Positions 6,637 to 11,000 of a DNA stretch of 11,000 bases are shown one piece after another. The DNA comes from Planctomycetaceae bacterium (GTDB lineage: Bacteria; Planctomycetota; Phycisphaerae; Phycisphaerales; SM1A02): positions 1 through 11,000 of the forward strand of contig CANHFL010000013.1 of assembly GCA_947459855.1 (NCBI GenBank). The letters run 5' to 3'. The notes under the pieces are model-generated. The model did no database searches, had not been told where the DNA came from, and saw only the letters and a list, made by a program, of their open reading frames with translations. Positions within the stretch are counted from its first letter, which is position 1; each line of letters opens with the position of its first letter. Made by a program: the position numbers and the translations under genes.

Positions 6637-7676
6637 GCGGGCAGCCACTCCTGGAAGTCCGCGGCGTGACCATGCGCTTCGGAGGCCTGGTCGCGAACGA
6701 GAACGTCGACCTCTCGATCGAGCGCGGGCAGATCTTCGCGGTGATCGGCCCGAACGGCGCCGGCAAGACCACGCTGTTCAACGCGATCACCGGCATCTAC
6801 CCGCCCACCGAGGGCGCCGTGCTCTTCGACGGCCACGCGATCGAGCGCACCTGGAGCGGCCGCTCGCTGCGGAACGCGCTCCTGGTGGGCGCGACCAGCG
6901 CGATCGTCGCGGTGGTGGGGCTGAACGCCACGCACCTGTGGAAGCACGCGATCGTCTCCAACTACGTCTACGGCGAGGCCTTCCCGTGGGGCAAGGCGGT
7001 CGGCGATTTCTTCGGCGGGCTGGCCGGGACGGGCTGGCTGGGCGGCGTGCTGCCCGCCGCGCTCGGCTTCGCGATGGGCGTCATGGCGTTCGTCGCGATC
7101 TGGAAGTCGCAGCGCCGGACGCCCGACATGATCGCGCGCGGCGGCATCGCGCGCACGTTCCAGAACATCCGCCTGTTCCCCGAGATGAACCTGGTCGAGA
7201 ACGTCCTGGTCGGCATGGACCAGCACTTCCGCTCGGGCTTCTTCAGCTGCCTCTTCCGCCCGCCGTGGTTCTGGCAGGAGAAGGAGGCGATGCGCCGCAA
7301 GGCCTACGAGCTGCTGCGCTTCGTGAACCTGGAGCGCAGCGCCGCCGAGCTGGCGCGCAACCTGCCGTACGGCCACCAGCGCCGCCTGGAGATCGCGCGC
7401 GCGCTGGCCACCGGGCCCAAGCTGATCCTGCTGGACGAGCCCGCCGCGGGCATGAACCCGTCCGAGAGCGCGGACCTGATGGCGCTGATCCGCCGCATCC
7501 GCGAGAGCGGCATCACGGTGGTCCTGATCGAGCACGACATGAAGGTCGTCATGGGCATCAGCGACCGCGTCGCCGTGCTGCAGTACGGCAAGAAGATCGC
7601 CGAGGGCACGCCCGAGCAGATCAAGCGCGACCCGGTGTGCATCCAGGCGTACCTGGGGACGGAGGTGCTGGGATGA
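6633..7676 (+). CDS. livG: LivG-type ABC transporter ATPase with a membrane-like insertion
   Basis: Cytoplasmic ATPase that with LivF powers the importer. All nucleotide-binding motifs are present: Walker A GPNGAGKT at 39-46, Q-loop Gln177 in RTFQNIRLF, signature LPYGHQRR at 244-251, Walker B LILLDEP with Asp268/Glu269, and H-loop His301 in IEHDM. The C-terminal QAYLG is typical. The protein is 347 residues against the usual 255 or so. The excess is a single insertion of about 90 residues (about 72-162) between the end of the first beta sheet (VLFDGHAI) and the helix before the Q-loop (ARGGIARTFQN). It contains two hydrophobic stretches, about 79-100 (NALLVGATSAIVAVVGLNA) and 137-157 (GGVLPAALGFAMGVMAFVAIW), joined by a loop rich in aromatic residues. 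Reading frame and codon use run straight through, so this is not a frameshift. The start shares ATGA with the livM stop and has purine-rich AAGGGGAAGGGGG upstream. The LivG assignment is firm; the role of the insert is unknown. Confidence 0.93.
   Translation: MSGQPLLEVRGVTMRFGGLVANENVDLSIERGQIFAVIGPNGAGKTTLFNAITGIYPPTEGAVLFDGHAIERTWSGRSLRNALLVGATSAIVAVVGLNATHLWKHAIVSNYVYGEAFPWGKAVGDFFGGLAGTGWLGGVLPAALGFAMGVMAFVAIWKSQRRTPDMIARGGIARTFQNIRLFPEMNLVENVLVGMDQHFRSGFFSCLFRPPWFWQEKEAMRRKAYELLRFVNLERSAAELARNLPYGHQRRLEIARALATGPKLILLDEPAAGMNPSESADLMALIRRIRESGITVVLIEHDMKVVMGISDRVAVLQYGKKIAEGTPEQIKRDPVCIQAYLGTEVLG
6846..7118 (+). other. Two-segment hydrophobic insertion inside the LivG ATPase domain
   Basis: These bases encode residues about 72-162 of LivG. 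E. coli LivG has only about 17 residues between the equivalent flanking motifs, whereas here there are about 104. Two hydrophobic stretches of roughly 20 residues each, flanked by charged residues (Arg77/Arg80 before, Lys158/Arg161/Arg162 after), could form a transmembrane hairpin. That would put the loop of about 36 residues (HLWKHAIVSNYVYGEAFPWG and on) outside. The boundaries are estimates by eye. Confidence 0.8.
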
Positions 7677-8398
7677 GCGCCGCCGCGCCGCTGCTGAAGG
7701 TCGAGGGCCTGAAGTGCGCCTACGGGCAGGCCGAGATCCTGCACGGGGTGGACCTGCAGGTCCGCCAGGGCGAGATCGTCAGCCTGATCGGCGCCAACGG
7801 CGCGGGCAAGTCGACGACGCTGATGTGCCTCTCGCGCGTGAACCGCGTGCGGGGCGGCCGCGTCACCTTCGACGGCCACGACATCACCGGCATGCGCCCC
7901 GAGCAGGTGGTGCGGCTGGGCCTGGTGCAGGTCCCCGAGGGGCGGCGCATCTTCCCGCGCCTGACCGTCCGCGAGAACCTGGAGATGGGCGCCTTCATCC
8001 GCCGCGACCGCGACGGCATCGAGGCCGACCTGCGCCGCGCCTACGACCTGTTCCCGATCCTGCGCGACCGCAGCGCCCAGCAGGGCGGCACGCTCAGCGG
8101 AGGTGAGCAGCAGATGCTGGCCATCGCGCGCGCGCTGATGAGCCGGCCGAAGATGCTGATGATGGACGAGCCCTCGATGGGCATCGCGCCGATCCTGGTG
8201 GCCAAGATCTTCGAGACCGTGCGCGACGTGCTGCGCGCGCAGGGCATGACGATCCTGCTGGTCGAGCAGAACGCGAACGCCGCGCTGCGCATGAGCGACC
8301 GCGGCTACGTGCTGGAGACCGGGAACATCGTGCTGACGGGCACGGGCCAGGAGCTCCTGGGCGACCCGCGCGTGCGCGCGGCGTACCTGGGCGAGTGA
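7673..8398 (+). CDS. livF: LivF-type ABC transporter ATPase
   Basis: Second ATPase of the importer. Its 241 residues match the family length, with no insertion, unlike its partner LivG. Motifs: Walker A GANGAGKS at 40-47, Q-loop Gln86 in VQVPEGRRIFPRLTVRENL, signature LSGGEQQ at 141-147, Walker B MLMMDEP with Asp165/Glu166, and VEQNANAAL at 197-205. In LivF proteins Gln occupies the H-loop position, so Gln199 is normal for the family. The C-terminal AAYLGE is also typical. The ATG overlaps the livG stop (ATGA) and is preceded by a near-perfect GGAGG at 7661-7665, seven nt upstream. It is the last gene of the operon; an 11-bp inverted repeat begins at the base after the stop codon. Confidence 0.95.
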   Translation: MSAAAPLLKVEGLKCAYGQAEILHGVDLQVRQGEIVSLIGANGAGKSTTLMCLSRVNRVRGGRVTFDGHDITGMRPEQVVRLGLVQVPEGRRIFPRLTVRENLEMGAFIRRDRDGIEADLRRAYDLFPILRDRSAQQGGTLSGGEQQMLAIARALMSRPKMLMMDEPSMGIAPILVAKIFETVRDVLRAQGMTILLVEQNANAALRMSDRGYVLETGNIVLTGTGQELLGDPRVRAAYLGE

Positions 8399-8447
8399 GC
8401 GCACCCGCGGTTCCCGCAGTGAATCGTGCGCTTTGTCGCGGGTGCGC
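8399..8447. repeat. 11-bp perfect inverted repeat after livF
   Basis: GCGCACCCGCG (8399-8409) and CGCGGGTGCGC (8437-8447) are perfect reverse complements separated by 27 nt. The left arm begins right after the livF stop. The right arm falls between the proposed -35 and -10 of the next gene. It may be the end hairpin of the liv transcript, though the long loop and lack of a T tract make it an unusual one, or a two-site operator for the downstream promoter. Confidence 0.5.
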
Positions 8448-8460
8448 GCGGCCCTAGACT
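8433..8460 (+). promoter_or_regulatory. Likely promoter of the unknown acidic protein gene
   Basis: TTGTCG (8433-8438) and TAGACT (8455-8460) are separated by 16 bp and resemble a housekeeping sigma promoter. The -10 ends 12 nt before the ATG at 8473, predicting a leader of about 5-6 nt with no ribosome-binding site. One arm of the 11-bp inverted repeat lies in the spacer. Confidence 0.5.
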
Positions 8461-8472
8461 CCGTCCCAGCAC

Positions 8473-9438
8473 ATGCGCACCTTCCAGCTCCGAAGCGATC
8501 TCGAGCGCCACAGCGTCAACGGCTACCGGCTCCCCCTGGGCCTGGAGCCGGTCGACCTGCCGGCGCCGGTCCAGGGCTACACGCTGGAGTTCGTCGAGGG
8601 CGACGACAACGCGCCCGATACCTACCGCTTCTACGCGGTGACCAGCTTCGAGCGCCTGGCGCCGCTGGTGCACGACCTGTTCGAGGCCCTGCCTGACGAG
8701 GTTTTCCCGCTGGTCGAGGTGGGCTCCAAGGACGCCTTCCGAGCGGTGGACATCTTCAGCGCGCGCGAGCCCGTGCCGTACGACGACTTCTTCGAGGCCT
8801 GGCGCGAGTTCGAGCAGGTCATCCTGGAGGACGGGTCGCTGGGTGCGGGTGCGCAGGCGGACGAGCCGTACATGGAGGTCTTCGTCGACAGCTGGAAGGG
8901 CGTCGAGGTGCAGGCACCCGTGGACCTGCGCGAGGAGATCGAGCGCATCATGGCGCTGCACGGCCTGGACGAGGTGCCCGAGACCTGGCCGCCCGACATC
9001 GACCGCCGTCCGGAGCCGCCGCTCCTGGTGCGCGAGATCCTGGTTCTGGACGACGAGGAGTGCCCGGACATCGACGAGATCCTGTTCCAGCTGCGCGAGT
9101 CGTGGGGCCTGGAGCTGGAGATCGACCCCGACCAGAACCTGGACGAGGCGGGCCGTCGCCTTGGCCGCACGCTCTGGCACGTGATCGCGATCGTCGAGAG
9201 CACCGACGAGGAGCACCCGCGTGCGGCATACGTGATGGCGTGGGCCACCGCCGCGAGCCTGGGCGAGGTTCAGCGCATGATCCAGGCGCGCCTGGAGGAC
9301 CAGGACGAGTGGGCGTTCCACGGCCAGTGGTACGCGACCGACCGCGTGGCCTACGACGAGCGCCCCGACGACCTTTCGGACCTGCCGCCGCGCCGCTCGC
9401 GCAGCGAGGTCCACAAGCTGACGATCGAACCGGCGTGA
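8473..9438 (+). CDS. Unknown acidic 321-residue protein
   Basis: I do not recognise a named family. The protein is rich in Asp and Glu, has a single cysteine (Cys197), and shows no signal peptide or transmembrane segment, so a soluble cytoplasmic protein is likely. Visible blocks: YTLEFVEGDDNAPDTYRFYAV at 36-56; LPDEVFPLVEVGSKDAFRAVDIFSAREPVPYDDFFEAWREFE at 73-114; a second conserved-looking block EPYMEVFVDSWKGVEVQAP at 131-149; a Pro-rich hinge TWPPDIDRRPEPPLL at 171-185; and a C-terminal half with LWHVIAIVES at 234-243, AAYVMAWATAASLGEVQRMIQARLEDQDEWAFHGQWYATDRVAY at 251-294, and a basic tail. It looks like two alpha/beta units joined by the hinge. Coding is supported by length, strong codon bias continuous with neighbours, and a promoter-like sequence 12 nt upstream. 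The next gene, nadD, converges on it 15 bp away. Confidence 0.82.
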   Translation: MRTFQLRSDLERHSVNGYRLPLGLEPVDLPAPVQGYTLEFVEGDDNAPDTYRFYAVTSFERLAPLVHDLFEALPDEVFPLVEVGSKDAFRAVDIFSAREPVPYDDFFEAWREFEQVILEDGSLGAGAQADEPYMEVFVDSWKGVEVQAPVDLREEIERIMALHGLDEVPETWPPDIDRRPEPPLLVREILVLDDEECPDIDEILFQLRESWGLELEIDPDQNLDEAGRRLGRTLWHVIAIVESTDEEHPRAAYVMAWATAASLGEVQRMIQARLEDQDEWAFHGQWYATDRVAYDERPDDLSDLPPRRSRSEVHKLTIEPA

Positions 9439-9456
9439 CCGCGGCCTGCGGCGTCA
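9436..9456. terminator. Small imperfect hairpin joining two convergent stop codons
   Basis: TGAC-CGC (9436-9442) pairs with GCG...GTCA (9448-9450 and 9453-9456) around the loop GGCCT, with a 2-nt bulge. The outer bases are the two stop codons of the convergent genes themselves. It is short and has no T tract, so a terminator role is weakly supported. Confidence 0.2.
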
Positions 9457-10146
9457 GCCCTTCGCGGCCCCGTTGAACGATGAGTCGCGTGCGCCGTACA
9501 GCCCGCGCTTGCGCACGTAGGCGGCCACCGCGGCGGTCAGCATGTCGGCGACCGGCTCGCCCGCGGCCAGTCGGCGGCGGATCTCGGTGGACGAGACCTG
9601 CACGGGGTCGATCGGCAGCGTCCAGCGCAGCCAGCGCTCGGCCCACGCCGCGTCGAACGCGGCGCGCACCAGGCCCGGCCATTCCTCGCGGGTATGCGGC
9701 GGGCGCAGCGCGACCGCGGGCTCGGCCAGGGTCGTCAGCCGCTCCCAGTCGCGCCACGTGCGGAAATTCAGCGCCTGGTCGCTGCCCACCACCAGCCGGA
9801 GCGGGCCGGACATGATGGCGCCGTCCGCCTGCATCCGCAGGATGCGCTGCACGGTGTCGATCGAGAAGCAGGGGGCCGCGGAGTCGACCTCGATGCGCAG
9901 GACCTGCGCGTCGGCGAGGTCGGCGAACGCCAGTTCGCACATCGCGACGCGCTCGGCCGGCGGCGCGGCGGTCTCGGTGCGCTGCGGGTTGCGCCACGCG
10001 GGCACCACCAGCAGCTGCTTCGCGCCCAGCAGGGCGTCGATGCCCCTCGCGAGCTCGACGTGCCGACGGTGCGGCGGGTCGAACGTCCCGCCGAAGATCA
10101 CGATCGGCCGGTCGACGGGCACGGTGGCGGGGGTGGGTTCGGTCAT
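9454..10146 (-). CDS. nadD: Nicotinate-nucleotide adenylyltransferase
   Basis: Transfers AMP from ATP to nicotinate mononucleotide, giving deamido-NAD in NAD synthesis; cytoplasmic. The 230 residues fit the family. Landmarks: IVIFGGTFDPPH at 15-26 starting the Rossmann-like nucleotidyltransferase fold, KQLLVVPAWRNPQR at 43-56, LRLVVGSDQALNFRTWRDW at 116-134 (substrate-binding GxD region), and the phosphate-binding SSTEIRRRL at 185-193. Oddity: the ATP-binding motif HxGH reads His26-Arg27-Arg28-His29, so the glycine is replaced by Arg (codon CGG). The start is at 10146 because the first motif follows closely and its ATG overlaps the stop of the upstream gene (ATGA). There is no Shine-Dalgarno sequence, so it probably depends on translation of the upstream gene. 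Its start gives a Thr/Pro-rich leader of 13 residues before the first strand. Confidence 0.92.
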   Translation of the reverse strand: MTEPTPATVPVDRPIVIFGGTFDPPHRRHVELARGIDALLGAKQLLVVPAWRNPQRTETAAPPAERVAMCELAFADLADAQVLRIEVDSAAPCFSIDTVQRILRMQADGAIMSGPLRLVVGSDQALNFRTWRDWERLTTLAEPAVALRPPHTREEWPGLVRAAFDAAWAERWLRWTLPIDPVQVSSTEIRRRLAAGEPVADMLTAAVAAYVRKRGLYGARDSSFNGAAKG

Positions 10147-10817
10147 GGCAGGGGCGGCATTGGACTCGAATGCCCCAGGCCGCGTTCGTTGGCGTCGAGC
10201 TGCAGCAGCGCGTCGCGCACCGCGCGCATCGCCGTGCGCGATCGGCGTCCGAGCGCGATCACGGACGGCAGGATCCAGGGGCGCGTGGCCAGGTCGCCTG
10301 CGACGGTGCCCAGCTGGGTCTCGCCCCAGCGGTCGGTCCATCGTCCGATGCCCGCGGGGAGCCGGTCGTCGACGGTGTCGCTGATGCCGCGGACGATCGC
10401 CCAGCGCCAGCCGCGCGTGGTCGCGATCTCGGCGAAAGCGGCCGACTCCATGTCGACGATGTCGGCTCCGTGCTCCGCCGCTGCGGCCCGCTTGGCGGCG
10501 GGGTCGGCCAGCGGGGCGTCGACCGAGAGACAGTTGGCGCGCCGGCCGGTCCAGCTTGGGGGGATCACGGAGGCCCAGGTCCGGCCGGTCGCGTCGCGGA
10601 CGCTGGACACCCGCATCGCCCCTGCCCGGCAGTGGTCCGTCAGGCCTCCCGCGACGCCCGCCAGTATGACCAGGCTTCCCGGCGGCAGGACCGCGAACTG
10701 GCCCCAGCGTCGCACCGGGGCGGCCCCTGGCCCCGTGCAGGCCAACGCCCAGCCCCGTTCCCGGGCGGTCCGGGCCAGGGCGGAACATTCGAACTCCAGT
10801 GCACAGACGACCTGCAT
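10143..10817 (-). CDS. Nucleoside phosphorylase / MTA-SAH nucleosidase superfamily protein
   Basis: Likely cleaves or phosphorolyses an N-glycosidic bond of a purine nucleoside. It has 224 residues. Features: ALEFECSAL at 6-14 where the superfamily often has an E-x(2-5)-E pattern; ILAGVAGGLTDHCRAGAMRVSSV at 51-73, the glycine-rich strand-turn of the fold; IVDMESAAFAEIATTRGWRWAIVRGISDT at 120-148, which holds the ribose-binding DMES motif and the conserved SDT aspartate (Asp147) that protonates the base in nucleosidases; and DDRLP at 150-154. RGISDTxDDxLP resembles the hopanoid-associated phosphorylase-like (HpnG-type) and MTA/SAH nucleosidase branches; I cannot separate these, nor exclude futalosine hydrolase. 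The ATG at 10817 is the first in frame; a -10-like TATACC lies 15 nt upstream. It is first in a two-gene unit with nadD (ATGA overlap) and divergent from tRNA-Glu. Confidence 0.82.
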   Translation of the reverse strand: MQVVCALEFECSALARTARERGWALACTGPGAAPVRRWGQFAVLPPGSLVILAGVAGGLTDHCRAGAMRVSSVRDATGRTWASVIPPSWTGRRANCLSVDAPLADPAAKRAAAAEHGADIVDMESAAFAEIATTRGWRWAIVRGISDTVDDRLPAGIGRWTDRWGETQLGTVAGDLATRPWILPSVIALGRRSRTAMRAVRDALLQLDANERGLGHSSPMPPLP

Positions 10818-10831
10818 GGGTGGCGGGGGGC

Positions 10832-10840
10832 TGGTATACT
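10832..10840. promoter_or_regulatory. Extended -10 promoter of tRNA-Glu, overlapping the -10 of the divergent gene
   Basis: TGG-TATACT (10832-10840) is an extended -10 that ends 16 nt before the tRNA. On the other strand the same base pairs read AGTATACC, giving TATACC (complement of 10833-10838) 15 nt before the nucleosidase-like ATG. The core GTATAC is a perfect palindrome. No good -35 is seen for the tRNA (CTGCAT at 10812 is poor), which fits an extended -10. Confidence 0.65.
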
Positions 10841-10856
10841 CTCCCGCCTGTTCGAC

Positions 10857-10931
10857 GGCCCCATCGTCTAGCCCGGTTCAGGACACATCCCTCTCACGGA
10901 TGGAACAGGGGTTCGAATCCCCTTGGGGTCA
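10857..10931 (+). tRNA. tRNA-Glu (anticodon CTC)
   Basis: A full cloverleaf can be folded. The acceptor GGCCCCA/TGGGGTC has one G2-U71 wobble. The D stem GTCT/GGAC has an 11-nt loop AGCCCGGTTCA containing GG18-19. The anticodon stem CATCC/GGATG has loop CTCTCAC, giving anticodon CTC, which reads GAG. The variable loop is GAAC. The T arm AGGGG-TTCGAAT-CCCCT is identical to that of E. coli tRNA-Glu. The discriminator is A73 and CCA is not encoded (CTC follows). Length 75 nt. The CTC anticodon suits a high-GC genome; a TTC isoacceptor should exist elsewhere. Confidence 0.95.
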
Positions 10932-10939
10932 CTCCCACC

Positions 10940-10975
10940 GGCCGCGCGGCAGTCCACCGCGCGGCCCTTTGGTTC
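10940..10975 (+). terminator. Hairpin terminator after tRNA-Glu
   Basis: GGCCGCGCGG (10940-10949) pairs perfectly with CCGCGCGGCC (10957-10966) around a 7-nt loop CAGTCCA. It is followed by CTTTGGTTC, a short interrupted T run. It begins 9 nt after the tRNA, as expected for a factor-independent terminator. Confidence 0.8.
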
Positions 10976-10977
10976 AA

Positions 10978-10997
10978 GGATCCGTGTCCTCGGATCC
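10978..10997. repeat. Inverted repeat at the window edge
   Basis: GGATCCG (10978-10984) and CGGATCC (10991-10997) flank a 6-nt loop TGTCCT. It could be a second hairpin of the terminator region or part of the next gene's regulation; the window ends too soon to say. Confidence 0.35.
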
Positions 10998-11000
10998 AGC

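Noticed and set aside
6633..7676. LivG length explained by a frameshift or fusion of two genes
   Set aside because: One frame runs through the insert with the same codon bias, and both halves of the ATPase continue correctly on either side.
3219..8398. Urea (urtABCDE) or amide transporter instead of a Liv system
   Set aside because: The gene order and motifs are closest to LivKHMGF, and no urease or amidase gene is nearby; ligand nevertheless stays unproven.
10147..10788. N-terminal extension of nadD to 444 residues (fusion)
   Set aside because: The extra part is the nucleosidase-like gene read in the wrong frame; the ATGA overlap and the GGTFDPPH motif near the ATG at 10146 fix the nadD start.
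10857..10997. tRNA-Glu as an attachment site for an integrated element
   Set aside because: No integrase and no repeat of the tRNA 3' end are visible, and the sequence ends 66 bases after the tRNA.

Overview
The window reads as chromosome of a high-GC (by eye about 70 %) diderm bacterium. The outer membrane is implied by lpxB (lipid A synthesis) and by a lipoprotein with a SYLF domain. Starts of transcription units have no Shine-Dalgarno sequence but carry a -10-like hexamer 6 to 15 nt before the start codon. Planctomycetota, for example a Phycisphaerae-like lineage, is my guess; nothing in the window proves it. No mobile element, CRISPR array or phage gene is visible, and there is no gene-free stretch longer than 300 bases.

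Layout, left to right. (1) The N-terminal 251 codons of aspS on the minus strand diverge from lpxB on the plus strand across a 35-bp gap. (2) lpxB converges on a minus-strand SYLF lipoprotein gene. Upstream of that gene, on the same strand, lies an unknown gene with a PD-(D/E)XK-like motif pattern. (3) The unknown gene diverges, across only 21 bp, from a complete plus-strand branched-chain amino acid type ABC importer, livK-livH-livM-livG-livF, with overlapping or nearly overlapping junctions. (4) An inverted repeat and a likely promoter precede an unknown acidic 321-aa protein gene. (5) This converges on a two-gene minus-strand unit: a nucleoside phosphorylase/MTA-SAH nucleosidase-type gene followed by nadD, with an ATGA overlap. 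(6) That unit diverges from a tRNA-Glu(CTC) gene followed by a GC-rich hairpin terminator.

How the genes work together. The importer is a self-contained machine: periplasmic binding protein, two permeases and two ATPases. The nucleosidase-like gene and nadD are translationally linked and may both serve nucleotide or cofactor salvage. The remaining genes are housekeeping (aspS, lpxB, tRNA) or unknown.

Most striking points: (a) LivG carries an insertion of about 90 residues with two hydrophobic, membrane-like segments inside its ATPase domain. (b) All three divergent gene pairs appear to share a symmetric -10 element serving both directions, with transcripts predicted to be leaderless or nearly so, while genes inside the liv operon have Shine-Dalgarno-like sequences. 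(c) An undescribed nuclease-like gene and an unknown acidic protein flank the transporter.
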